From contig CP018627.1 in assembly GCA_002021875.1 (NCBI GenBank), positions 6,386,001-6,450,000 of the forward strand: DNA of 64,000 nucleotides. The letters are read 5' to 3'. Source of the stretch: Streptomyces hygroscopicus (GTDB taxonomy: Bacteria; Actinomycetota; Actinomycetes; Streptomycetales; Streptomycetaceae). Both the position numbers and the translations under genes were made by a program. Positions 31,684 to 39,976 of the stretch are shown here, one piece after another. The notes below the pieces were generated by a model that was given only the letters and a program-made list of their open reading frames with translations, had not been told where the DNA came from and made no database searches. How positions within the stretch are numbered: the first letter of the stretch is position 1; each line of letters opens with the position of its first letter.

Positions 31684-33696
31684 CTATTCACCGTCGTTTC
31701 GTTCCGGCGTCGTGTAATCGACATCCTGAGAGCCCACACCCTCACGTCGTCGTTGTACACCTCTATAAGCTCCACTTTCGAGGACTTCGCGGGTTCGCGC
31801 TACCTCCTGTTCCTTCCTGCCGAAGTGAGTGTTTTGCACGTCGCCTTCAAGGATGGCTCGGTAGTGCTCGTAGTATGTGCGTGCCCTTGACTGGATGCCC
31901 CGCCAAGTGAGGAGCTCGCCGTCTTCGCGCTCATCCCACGCTTTCCGAGCTCGGGGGCTGATCTCATAACTGCTGTTGGAAATAAAGGCCATGAAGCCTA
32001 CTTTTTGTGCCACCTCTAGACGGTCGGCGTACTGTTCCAGCTTCTGCGTGTCTTCGAGGGTTACCGAGTGGCCTGATCGCTTAATCTCGATCACGACTAG
32101 TTCGCCGTCTCCGGAAAGAGCAAGGAAATCATACCTACCTTCGTAGGACGGGTCACCGAGATCTTCTCTGCCCCACTCTCGAAGCATGGTAGTGATTCGC
32201 TTTTCCTCCGAAAATACCTGCCACTCCGGGTTGATGAGCCACGGGTAGTCGGCGATTAGATCGTGTAGATTTTCCCTTCCTCTTTCGGGAGCTGTCTCGG
32301 GGGCATCATTGACGATAAGGTCGTAAAACTTATCGATGATGTCCAGTCGACCTCTTACGACCTCAAGCACGGCGCGGCTCTCAAGGAGCTTCCAGTCGTG
32401 CATGTACTCGACGGCTTGCTGGAATGTCTCGGGGTCGGCCGCCGCGACGTCCAGCTCTGTTATGAAGTCATGGAACTGCCTGTACTCAAATGCTCGCAGA
32501 ATCGTGTCGGCTAGAGGGTTCACTCTGTCGTTCTCGGTGCCCGCCTTTCCGAGTAGGATCAAGAACTTGTCCACTTGGTTTGCTGACTGGCGGTCAAGAC
32601 GGCCGATCCTGTCTGCGAACTCCCTGTTCTCGCGGACCTCCTTCTTGACTTTCTCCCCTCGCTGCTCGGTTCGTTCCCTCAGGAGGCGTCGAGTTAGCGC
32701 ATCACCCCATGACTTCAATGGTGCCGCAAGCTCATCCTCCCAGTCGATTTCTTGCCTGTCTGTCGAAACTCGATCACTGGCATCGTCGGATTCCGCGTCC
32801 AGATAGTCAGCTTCGATGACTCCGGTGAGGTATTTAGTCCCATGCTGTCCGCTCGCGGTGCCCTCGACGTCAAAGAAGTACGGAGGAGCTTGAGCTGTCT
32901 TCCCGTTAACAATTACCGTGAAGCCTTGCAATTCTTTCGGCAGAACGGTGTTGCTGAAGCCGGCCCACCACTTGATGGTCTGCCCGGGGGCGATCTCAAC
33001 GGTTTCCTCGCCAGACTCTGGTTCGCGCATATCGAAATCGATCTTAGTGTCAAATACTTTTTCCCCATTGAGATAGATTTCCATCTCCCCGCGCACTCTC
33101 GTGCTGAATCTGCGGGCGAGCGCGCGGTTCAGGCCCTCAATGTTTACCGAGGTCTTGTGCTTAAGGCTTTGCATGATGATGCGAGTGCCACTTGGGTGCG
33201 GAAGCGGTGCGTTGACCGGCTCGATGAAACCGCGAATGGCTACCCGCTCAGCGTGATCTGAGTCCGTCTTTAGGTTGTCTGAGTCAAGAGTGAGCGTGCA
33301 AGAGCGACCTTCACGCCAGGTGACGACAGTCATGTTTCGGGCGAGTCCGAAACCGGCCAGCTTCCCAACGCCTTTTCTTCCCATTACGAGGCGCCCATTG
33401 CTTGTGGGTTGTCCGGCCGATCGCCGATTCCTGCCGATCACCAAGTAGTTGCGCTCGACTTCGTCGTCGTCCATGCCGGCGCCATTGTCTGTCACCGTGA
33501 GAACACTGGTCCGCGAGTTGTATTCATGCTCGGGTGGAACACTGATGTCGACGCGGGTGGCACCTGCATCCCAACAATTGGCCACCAGCTCAGCGATAGC
33601 GACGTCGCGCCGCTTGTACATCTGTGTACCGAGGTGTTCCAGTGTCCGGCCCAGGACCGTGATTTTGAAGTCTCGCACGCGCTTCTCAGCAGACAT
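31684..33696 (-). CDS. GHKL ATPase fused to PD-(D/E)XK nuclease domain (MORC-like)
   Basis: A 670-residue two-domain enzyme. The N-terminal Bergerat-fold ATPase shows ELVANCWDAGA (36-46), TDNGAGM (69-75) and GRKGVGKLAGFGL (106-118), then an S5-like transducer region. A helical middle leads to a C-terminal restriction-like core: Asp in RYDFLAL (D523), Glu and Lys in VIEIKRSG (E537, K539). This pairing resembles prokaryotic MORC/MutL-like ATPases found in restriction and conflict systems. A DNA clamp that cuts after ATP-driven closure is a fair guess. GC content is clearly lower than the rest of the element, a sign of separate acquisition. Starts ATG 33696 or GTG 33702; neither has a good ribosome site. 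Strand is opposite to the NB-ARC gene. Confidence 0.82.
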   Translation of the reverse strand: MSAEKRVRDFKITVLGRTLEHLGTQMYKRRDVAIAELVANCWDAGATRVDISVPPEHEYNSRTSVLTVTDNGAGMDDDEVERNYLVIGRNRRSAGQPTSNGRLVMGRKGVGKLAGFGLARNMTVVTWREGRSCTLTLDSDNLKTDSDHAERVAIRGFIEPVNAPLPHPSGTRIIMQSLKHKTSVNIEGLNRALARRFSTRVRGEMEIYLNGEKVFDTKIDFDMREPESGEETVEIAPGQTIKWWAGFSNTVLPKELQGFTVIVNGKTAQAPPYFFDVEGTASGQHGTKYLTGVIEADYLDAESDDASDRVSTDRQEIDWEDELAAPLKSWGDALTRRLLRERTEQRGEKVKKEVRENREFADRIGRLDRQSANQVDKFLILLGKAGTENDRVNPLADTILRAFEYRQFHDFITELDVAAADPETFQQAVEYMHDWKLLESRAVLEVVRGRLDIIDKFYDLIVNDAPETAPERGRENLHDLIADYPWLINPEWQVFSEEKRITTMLREWGREDLGDPSYEGRYDFLALSGDGELVVIEIKRSGHSVTLEDTQKLEQYADRLEVAQKVGFMAFISNSSYEISPRARKAWDEREDGELLTWRGIQSRARTYYEHYRAILEGDVQNTHFGRKEQEVARTREVLESGAYRGVQRRREGVGSQDVDYTTPERNDGE

Positions 33697-33851
33697 AGCC
33701 ACACTTTAGGTGGCAGCAGCACCGAGCGCGGGGTTTTCCCTGATTCCACATGGCCCAGTCGAGACCGGAACTGAGACCGCGACGGCGTGCGAAGCTGGGT
33801 GGGGACACCCCCCGCGAGGGTGTCCCCAAGCAGCCACACGAAGGAGGTCAC

Positions 33852-34298
33852 GTGCCGCAGGCGAGCCCGCGAGGTACGTACTTGCAGATCTCGGAGTCTC
33901 TGCGTCAGAAGATCGAGAAGGGCAAGATCAGCGAGGCATTGCCGTCCGAGGCCGAGCTGAGGAACACGTATGGCGTAGGCCGCAGCACGATCACCCGCGC
34001 GCTCAAGGTGCTCAAGACCGAGGGCATCATCGAGCCCGTGCAAGGGTCGGGCTGGTACGTCACGGGCACCGGCGACCGCCGCCCCTTGGTCGAGAAGGTG
34101 ACAGACCTCCTCCGGGATGAGGGCATCGAGGTGGGCGCCCCCTTCCCGTCGGAGAAGGAGCTTTGCGAGAAGTTCGGCATGTCCCGTACGGCGGTGCGTT
34201 CTGCGATTGCGCAGATGGAGGGCCAGGGCCTGATCGCCATGGGCCCCAACCGCCGGCGGGAAGTCCGGGCACTGCCGACGGGAAACGGGGAGTCATAG
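33852..34298 (+). CDS. GntR-type regulator with two tandem winged helices (KorSA-like)
   Basis: A 148-residue regulator made of two GntR winged-helix domains in a row: YLQISESLRQKIEKG...LPSEAELRNTYGVGRSTITRAL (about 10-70) and LVEKVTDLLRDEG...FPSEKELCEKFGMSRTAVRSAI (about 78-140). There is no ligand-binding domain. In pSAM2 the GntR protein KorSA represses the transfer and replication activator; this gene holds the same place. AAGGAGG 4 nt before GTG 33852 sets the start. Two DNA-binding domains in one chain could bind a double operator as a monomer. Confidence 0.82.
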   Translation: MPQASPRGTYLQISESLRQKIEKGKISEALPSEAELRNTYGVGRSTITRALKVLKTEGIIEPVQGSGWYVTGTGDRRPLVEKVTDLLRDEGIEVGAPFPSEKELCEKFGMSRTAVRSAIAQMEGQGLIAMGPNRRREVRALPTGNGES

Positions 34299-34300
34299 CC

Positions 34301-34879
34301 TTGACCACCATGGATCTCACAGAGCGGGCTTACAGCCTCGCCGAGTCGCTGCTGTCCGAGCCGCTGCCGCGCCGCTGGTCGCACTCCCTTGGAGTTGCCG
34401 AGCGCGCCCGCTCCCTCCGGCCGATCCTCGGGAAGGACGCCGAGCTGATGGAGGCGGCCGCCGTTCTGCACGACGTCGGCTATTCCCCCCGGATCGCCTC
34501 GACTGGCTTCCATCCGCTCGATGGCGCCCGCTTCCTGCGCGACCAGGAAGCCATGGATGAGCGGGTCGTACGACTCGTTGCTCACCACTCCTGCGCTCTC
34601 CTTGAAGCCGAAGAGCGAGGACTCCGCAAGGACCTGGAGACCGAATTCGAACTGGAGCGTCCGGCACTCGTGGATGCGCTCATCTTCTGCGACATGACGA
34701 CCACCCCGGACGGAGAATGCACCACCTCTCAGGCGCGGCTGGCAGAAATCATCCAGCGATACGGCCCTGACACGATCGTGGGTCGGTTTATTCAACGAGC
34801 CGCACCGGAGATCCACGCCGCTGTACAACGCGTCGAAGACCAGCTCGCTCACGCCCACGAAGCGGGTCAGCCGATATAG
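34301..34879 (+). CDS. HD-domain metal-dependent phosphohydrolase
   Basis: A 192-residue HD-superfamily protein with RRWSHSLGVAERA, AAVLHDVGYSP (HD pair) and RLVAHHSCAL. HD proteins hydrolyse phosphate esters, often nucleotides. TTG 34301 lies 8 nt after GGGGAG; ATG 34310 is the alternative. It follows the GntR gene by 2 bp, so both are one operon, and it overlaps the NUDIX gene tail to tail by 13 bp. A nucleotide-cleaning role together with NUDIX is plausible; such genes recur in AICEs. Confidence 0.75.
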   Translation: MTTMDLTERAYSLAESLLSEPLPRRWSHSLGVAERARSLRPILGKDAELMEAAAVLHDVGYSPRIASTGFHPLDGARFLRDQEAMDERVVRLVAHHSCALLEAEERGLRKDLETEFELERPALVDALIFCDMTTTPDGECTTSQARLAEIIQRYGPDTIVGRFIQRAAPEIHAAVQRVEDQLAHAHEAGQPI

Positions 34880-35340
34880 GGAGTCGTCCGCGACTCGTCC
34901 AAGCCGTGCGCGATGCGAAGCCGCATGGACGGATGGATATCGAGTTCATCGAGGTCCGTTGGGGAAACCCAGCGGACCTCTTTGGTTTCGGAGCTGGTAC
35001 GCAGCGCGCCCCCAACTGGCCGCGCGTGGAAGCAGATAGAGAACTGTTGGCGAACCTCACCATCGTCGTACGCCATGACATGCTGCGGGTCGGTGTAAAG
35101 ACCCACGATGCTTTCCACGACGACGGATATCCCGGTCTCCTCCTCGACCTCCCGGATCACTGTCTGTGCGATGCTCTCCCCCACGTCGTGGCCACCTCCG
35201 GGGAGTGCCCACAGGTTGTTGTCGGTCTTGTGAATAAGCAAGATGTGCCCCCTCCCGTCCCTGACCACTGCGGTTACGGACGGGACCACCGAGTTGGCCA
35301 TGGGTGCGCTGGGGTCGCGGTAGTAGTCGATGCGGCTCAT
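34867..35340 (-). CDS. NUDIX hydrolase, pSAM2 Pif-like
   Basis: A 157-residue NUDIX protein. The box GGGHDVGESIAQ...REVEEETGI fits Gx5Ex7REUxEExGU. In pSAM2 the NUDIX protein Pif prevents transfer between cells that already carry the element; this gene has the same neighbours and may do the same. Its ATG overlaps the stop of the XRE regulator by 4 nt (ATGA). Confidence 0.82.
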   Translation of the reverse strand: MSRIDYYRDPSAPMANSVVPSVTAVVRDGRGHILLIHKTDNNLWALPGGGHDVGESIAQTVIREVEEETGISVVVESIVGLYTDPQHVMAYDDGEVRQQFSICFHARPVGGALRTSSETKEVRWVSPTDLDELDIHPSMRLRIAHGLDESRTTPYIG

Positions 35341-36107
35341 GTTGTGGTGCCTTCGTAATCGGTGGGTGAGGTAATCCGGCGGGCGCCGCTCCAGACTCGC
35401 TCCACGCTCTCCGCGTACGTGTCGAACAGCTCACCGCCAGGCACGCGTTGGAGATGCAGCACGGGCGCCAGGTATGCGCCGACGCCGTAGATATGGCCGT
35501 TCGTCAACAGTTCGTCGTCGGAACGGTAGATCGAGTTATAGAGCGTCGTGTCGTGGAGCCTGAACTCCACTCCGGGAAGCCCAAAGAGCGGCGCGTAGTT
35601 CATGAGCGCGTTACAGACCTTCGCCGCCATGGACGAACCAATACCCTCGTCATCACCTCGGACAGCAACAGCCGCGCTATTGGGATCACCCAGCATGAAA
35701 CGCACCGGTACGCCGTCGGCCGACTTCTCCCGCACGAGTCGATGGAATCGCGGGTCCTCCGTCAGCCAGAATCCGGAGTACACCAGCACGTCAAAGCACG
35801 TCATTGCGTTGGCGTACAACTTCGTCCACGCGTCTTGCGGGACAACGGATCGATGCGGGTACAGCTTCACAAGCTCCGAGTCACTGGAGGCCGCCACCTC
35901 CTCAGAAGTCCGCTCATCCGCCCACAGGTACGAGACCTCACGCCGGAGCATTGAGGCCACGGCGTACTGAAACCGCCTGTAGGGCTTGCGGTTCGGCTCA
36001 GAGATCCAGCGATCAACGGTCTTCGGGGACACCCCGAGACGTTCTGCGACCTGCTCTAACGTCAGACCGCTTTCCACGATGGCGCCGCGAAGTCGATCGT
36101 TCGCCAC
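35337..36107 (-). CDS. XRE-type HTH protein with DUF5919 (PLD-like) C-terminus
   Basis: A 256-residue protein. The N-terminal HTH reads GLTLEQVAERLGVSPKTVDRWI (about 12-35); the C-terminal part (about 95-250) has ELVKLYPHRSVVP, FDVLVYSGFWLTED, RFMLGDPNS and RLHDTTLYNSIYRSDDELL, the DUF5919 pattern related to phospholipase-D folds. GGGGAGG 4 nt ahead supports GTG 36107. It is co-translated with NUDIX. Such pairs are a usual part of AICE regulation. The operator may be in the long gap that follows. Confidence 0.8.
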   Translation of the reverse strand: MANDRLRGAIVESGLTLEQVAERLGVSPKTVDRWISEPNRKPYRRFQYAVASMLRREVSYLWADERTSEEVAASSDSELVKLYPHRSVVPQDAWTKLYANAMTCFDVLVYSGFWLTEDPRFHRLVREKSADGVPVRFMLGDPNSAAVAVRGDDEGIGSSMAAKVCNALMNYAPLFGLPGVEFRLHDTTLYNSIYRSDDELLTNGHIYGVGAYLAPVLHLQRVPGGELFDTYAESVERVWSGARRITSPTDYEGTTT

Positions 36108-36967
36108 TCGTCCTCCCCACACGGGACGTCCTGGGACGACTTCGACTGTAGCGAGCGGGCCGCAAGTCGTACATGCACGGGGTCGAACGTCCAGCGCTTC
36201 ACGGCCAAGCTGGTCATGTCGCTGATCGCGGACCCGGCCCCAACTCCCCGAAACCACACCGGTTGACGGCGCGGACTGGATCTGTCACGGTGAGGGCTAT
36301 GTAATACATGCCTCGCTTCGGCGATGCGACCGCACCATGCGTGCGCCCGGAAGCCCTTCACAAGGGGGTGAAAGGAAGCGCTCGTTCCTTGAGAACTGAA
36401 CAGTGAACTCAGACGGGGTGAGAGCCCCTGTCCCCGTGAACGACCGGGTTACGTCGTCCCCCGTGGCGACCGGGTGATGTCGCGGCGGCGTTCCACGTGC
36501 TGGCTCTGGAGAACACCCCTCTGGTGCCACCCAGCCGTGCCGCCCTGCTGAGCGTCAGAGCAGCGACGATGACGCCCCGGCTCTCAAGGGCCCGGGGCTG
36601 GACGCCCCTGGCAACGGCGTCCAGTGAAGCCCTTCTACTCCCTCTGGAGGTTGGCTGTGTTCCGCCGACATACGAGGGCGCCGGCCGTGCCGGACCAGCA
36701 TGGCGGCAACGCCCATCGCGTCACCACACCCACTGCGAGCGGCCCCGGAGACATCGACTCGGGGGCCGCTCGCAGCGTCCAACCCTCTTCCGCGGCGCTC
36801 CGCTGCGGGCCGGTTGCCTCCCCCGTCCGTGCGGCTCACGCACTGCGTGGGGTCGTACGGGCGGGGCGTGGGGAGCCGGAGCTCCCGACTTCAACGGCGC
36901 GCGGCGCCGGTGCTGCAACACCGGCGCCGCTGTTCGGGCCGTTCACCTGTGAGAGGACACACGACCC
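36108..36967. promoter_or_regulatory. 860-bp structured noncoding region ahead of the transfer operon
   Basis: No convincing gene is seen. It holds at least three perfect hairpins: 9-bp stem at 36598-36606/36616-36624, 14-bp stem at 36733-36746/36772-36785 and 12-bp stem at 36901-36912/36919-36930. The last lies 38 bp before the first transfer gene and could attenuate it. The divergent layout (XRE/NUDIX leftward, transfer genes rightward) makes it the main control region of the element. Confidence 0.5.
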
Positions 36968-37231
36968 ATGAAGCACATCGGTGCACTTCAGGCGGTTGTT
37001 ACCGCCGACTGGTCCGACCGCGAGCCGACGGCCGCGGAGCTGGACGCGATCGAGTACGAGATGCCCGTCATCACGGCGGAGGTCGAGCTGCTGGACGCGC
37101 AGATCGCCACGCTGGACCGGCCGGTGTCCGAGCTGGACGCGCGGCGGATCCGCCGGGCGTGGCGGCGGGTGCTGGCCGCGCGGCGCGCGCTGACCAACCA
37201 GGCTGCGGAGCTGTGGGAGGTGGGGGCGTGA
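36968..37231 (+). CDS. DUF6284-like helical protein
   Basis: An 87-residue helical protein with PTAAELDAIEYEMP, AEVELLDAQI and LDARRIRRAWRRVLAARR, matching the DUF6284 family that I associate with actinomycete conjugative elements. Function unknown. First gene of a chain of five genes with GTGA overlaps. Confidence 0.65.
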   Translation: MKHIGALQAVVTADWSDREPTAAELDAIEYEMPVITAEVELLDAQIATLDRPVSELDARRIRRAWRRVLAARRALTNQAAELWEVGA

Positions 37232-37539
37232 GCACGCTGTCCCTGCGGGAGCTGAATGCTCCTCTGCTGGCGCTGCGCCTGCTGAGTGTCGAGTACGCGG
37301 GGCTTCCGGCTCCGCGGTTGTCGGTCTGCGCCATCTTCCCGGACCTGCTGGACCTGTCGTTTCACGATGACCTCGCCGGGTTCGAGGCGTGGCGTGAGGT
37401 GCTGGGCATCGAGCCGTGCAGCGTCGAGTACGGCGAGCAGTGCGATGACACGCGCGTGTTGACCGCGCACGCCGATTACGCCGGCGCCCGCATCCGTCTG
37501 ACCGGCTTCGGTCAGATCGCGACGGGGGAGGCGGCGTGA
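37228..37539 (+). CDS. Hypothetical AICE protein
   Basis: A 103-residue soluble protein I do not recognise: LRELNAPLLALRLLSVEYAGLP, then a mixed alpha/beta part with two Cys (LSVCAIFP, EPCSVEYGEQC). GTG 37228 overlaps the previous stop by 4 nt. It belongs to the transfer/spread operon by position only. Confidence 0.6.
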   Translation: MSTLSLRELNAPLLALRLLSVEYAGLPAPRLSVCAIFPDLLDLSFHDDLAGFEAWREVLGIEPCSVEYGEQCDDTRVLTAHADYAGARIRLTGFGQIATGEAA

Positions 37540-37823
37540 TCCGGTTGGTGACAAGCCGCCGGCTGCGGGCTCTGAGCGTGCAGTGCGAGCAGGCGCAGGC
37601 CCGTGCACGGGAAGTGCAGGAGAAGGCTGATCGGGCGTACTCCGGCTATATCCGCAAGCTCTACGACCTGACCGCGCGGGCCGAAGAGGCTGAGAGCGAC
37701 GCCGCGATCATCCGCGAGGAAGCCGAACAGCTCACGGCCGCTCTGGACGCAGCCATGGCAGAACTGGAGGCGGCCCGCCAACAGCTCGCCAGCCCGGCCC
37801 CCGCGCGGGAGGTGGGAGCGTGA
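37536..37823 (+). CDS. Small coiled-coil protein
   Basis: A 95-residue protein that is nearly all one long coiled coil (about 12-85: CEQAQARAREVQEKADRA to AMAELEAARQQLA). GTG 37536 overlaps the previous stop. It could bridge membrane spread proteins. No family recognised. Confidence 0.6.
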   Translation: MIRLVTSRRLRALSVQCEQAQARAREVQEKADRAYSGYIRKLYDLTARAEEAESDAAIIREEAEQLTAALDAAMAELEAARQQLASPAPAREVGA

Positions 37824-38275
37824 GCACCCTGGACGCCAGCCTTGCCGCCGCGCATGCGGAGGTGAAGGCGGAGATCGGCAGGACCGACACCAAGACCGGG
37901 CTGCTGCTGGCGTTCGTCGGCGCTGTGCTGGCCGGTGTGTGGACCGTCGCCAGCGGCGTGCGCCTTCCCGCCGCTGCCTATGTGGCCGGCGGTATGGGTG
38001 TGGCTGTGCTGGTCGCTGCCGCGGCGCTGCTGCTGCGGGCGGTCCGGCCGAACCTGGGCGGCGCCAACCCGATGGGCTTCCCGCTGTGGGCGACGCTCAC
38101 GGCCGAGGAGATCCGGGCCGAGCGCGCTGAGGACCGGCGCGAGCAGGACATCGCGAACCTCTCGCGGATCGCGGTCGCCAAGTTCGCCAACCTGCGACGC
38201 GCGGTCGATCTGACTTGCGCGGGCGGTGTGCTGCTGATCGTGGCCGCCGGTATCGCCGTGGGGGGTGCGCTGTGA
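37820..38275 (+). CDS. Four-helix membrane protein of the PycTM-like (DUF5706) type
   Basis: A 151-residue membrane protein. It starts with an amphipathic helix ending RTDTKTGLLLAFVGAVLAG, a pattern of the PycTM effector family of Pycsar defence systems, with two helices (about 28-70), an acidic cytoplasmic helix and a last hydrophobic hairpin (about 125-151). No cyclic-nucleotide synthase lies nearby, and the gene is embedded in the spread operon by GTGA overlaps on both sides. It is therefore more likely a spread (Spd) protein that shares the fold, though an abortive-infection role cannot be excluded. Confidence 0.62.
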   Translation: MSTLDASLAAAHAEVKAEIGRTDTKTGLLLAFVGAVLAGVWTVASGVRLPAAAYVAGGMGVAVLVAAAALLLRAVRPNLGGANPMGFPLWATLTAEEIRAERAEDRREQDIANLSRIAVAKFANLRRAVDLTCAGGVLLIVAAGIAVGGAL

Positions 38276-39192
38276 GCGCACTGCCGAACGTCGCCGAACA
38301 CGATGCCGCAGTCGTCCAGGATGACGGGCGGTTGACGGGCGTCAACGCTGCTTCGACGCCCGTCGGCGTCGAGCGCGCGATCACCGCGGTTGCCGGGGTG
38401 CTGACGGTCGTCCTGACCGCCGCGGCGTTCTGGCTGTCGTACGAGCATTTGCAGGAGGTTGCCGCCCGTCACGGGATGACTGACGCGGTGGCTCGGTCGT
38501 GGGCGTGGCCCGCGACGGTGGATCTGTTCATCGTGATCGGCGAGCTGCTGATCCTGCGTGCCTCGCTCGCCCACCGCGTGGATGGGTGGGCAATTGGCCT
38601 GGTGGCGGTAGGGGACGGCGGTTCGATCGCGCTGAACGTGGCCGGGGTCGGCCAGAACGCCGGCGCTCTGGACTACGTGGTGGCCGCGGTGCCGCCGGTC
38701 GCCGCGCTGCTGGCTTTCGGCGCGCTGATGCGCCAGGTCCATGCCTACCTCGCTCGCCGGGCTACGACGGGCGTCAATCCCCCGCCGCCGGGCGTCGAAG
38801 CACCCTCGACGCCCGTCATGGTGACCGTCGACCGCGCGCCGGTCGAGGCGCCCGCGGATGCCGCTCTTGCCGCCGCCGTGGTGCCGGAGTTGCCAGCGGC
38901 CGGGCCTGGCGTCGAAGCGGTGCCGACGGCCGTCAACGTCGAGGCGGCGCCCGTCGAAGTGCGCTCGACGGCCGTCGATCTGTGCTCGCCGGTGATCTAC
39001 CCGAACCGGGTGGATCAGTTGATCCGCGCGCTGTACGGGACCGACTTCACCCAGCCGAACACCACGCGGATGACCGAGGCGATGGCCGCCGCCGGGCTCG
39101 GCGGCTCGGAGTCCACCGCCCGCACCGCCCGCGGCCGAGTCAAGGCCCGTGAGCAGTACCTGGCCGACTTCCCCACCGCGATCGCCGGTTGA
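38272..39192 (+). CDS. DUF2637 membrane protein, SpdB-like
   Basis: A 306-residue protein with four helices (about 38-165) of the DUF2637 type, found in conjugative plasmids of Streptomyces, then a 75-residue Pro/Val/Glu linker and a C-terminal winged-helix-like domain (about 245-306, DQLIRALYGTDFTQPNTTRMTEAM). The linker DNA is full of CGTCGA/CGTCAA repeats. Likely a spread protein with a DNA-binding tail. GTG 38272 overlaps the preceding gene. Confidence 0.72.
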   Translation: MSALPNVAEHDAAVVQDDGRLTGVNAASTPVGVERAITAVAGVLTVVLTAAAFWLSYEHLQEVAARHGMTDAVARSWAWPATVDLFIVIGELLILRASLAHRVDGWAIGLVAVGDGGSIALNVAGVGQNAGALDYVVAAVPPVAALLAFGALMRQVHAYLARRATTGVNPPPPGVEAPSTPVMVTVDRAPVEAPADAALAAAVVPELPAAGPGVEAVPTAVNVEAAPVEVRSTAVDLCSPVIYPNRVDQLIRALYGTDFTQPNTTRMTEAMAAAGLGGSESTARTARGRVKAREQYLADFPTAIAG

Positions 39193-39209
39193 CCGGAAGG
39201 GGACGGACG

Positions 39210-39593
39210 ATGTCACCCGCGTTCGGCAAGTGCTACGACCCCACCGGCGCCCGCTACGGCCTCCCCACCTACCCATGGCGGCTCGCCCCGGACGGCTACG
39301 CGACCCGCAGGCAGTTACGGGCCCGCGGGTTGCGGCCGGGCGGGCAGCTGGCACAGACGCAGATCATGCGGGCCAACCGCCGCGCCGGGGGCTTCCAAGT
39401 CGCGTACCTCTACCGCCTGGACCTGGCCAAGCCCGTACGTCCGATGACCCCGGCCATGTGGCGCGCGCACGAGGCGATGATGCTCGCCCGCCGCACCTGC
39501 CCCGCCTGCCAGACCGATGCCGGTTACTGCATCCCCACGTCGCTCGGCATGTGCGTGACCTGCGCCTACCCCGAAGAACAGTGCGCCGCCTGA
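39210..39593 (+). CDS. RRQRL-motif zinc-binding protein
   Basis: A 127-residue protein with the RRQLRARGLRPGGQ stretch and a Cys cluster RTCPACQTDAGYC...MCVTC...EEQC (about 92-124) able to bind one or two zinc ions. NCBI names such AICE proteins RRQRL-motif zinc-binding proteins. GGAAGGGGACGG precedes ATG 39210. Function in transfer unknown. Confidence 0.72.
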   Translation: MSPAFGKCYDPTGARYGLPTYPWRLAPDGYATRRQLRARGLRPGGQLAQTQIMRANRRAGGFQVAYLYRLDLAKPVRPMTPAMWRAHEAMMLARRTCPACQTDAGYCIPTSLGMCVTCAYPEEQCAA

Positions 39594-39625
39594 CCATCCC
39601 ATCTCATTCAACGGGAGACACCCCA

Positions 39626-39883
39626 GTGACCACCCAGACTCAGCAGACCACCAGCCCGGCCGCTCAGCAGCAGGGCTCACACCACTTCGTCCTGACCTTG
39701 CAGGTTCCGCACCACAGCGGTCAGGGCTTCATCACCGCGACGTTCTCCAACACCCTCACGCCCCTCCCCAGTAACACCCGGGCCGACATCTACGCGTTGC
39801 TGCGCGAGCAGGTCGGACAGGCGCACCCGGAGCTTGCGAAGGCCAACGTCCTGTTCTTCTCGCTGGAGCCGAACGGGCTCTGA
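39626..39883 (+). CDS. Hypothetical AICE protein
   Basis: An 85-residue soluble protein: a Gln/Thr-rich start followed by a small beta-alpha domain HHFVLTLQVPHHSGQGFITATFSN and ADIYALLREQV. GGGAG lies 9 nt before GTG 39626. Not recognised. Confidence 0.6.
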   Translation: MTTQTQQTTSPAAQQQGSHHFVLTLQVPHHSGQGFITATFSNTLTPLPSNTRADIYALLREQVGQAHPELAKANVLFFSLEPNGL

Positions 39884-39976
39884 CCAGCATTTCCCCTCAG
39901 CGCAGGGCCCGGACGCTCGCTTTGGCCGGCCGCGTCCGGGCCCTGCTCTCCCTGCCAGACAAGGAGTGCTGTCAGC

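Noticed and set aside
37820..38275. Complete Pycsar defence system
   Set aside because: No uridylate/cytidylate cyclase gene is adjacent; the gene is locked into the spread operon.
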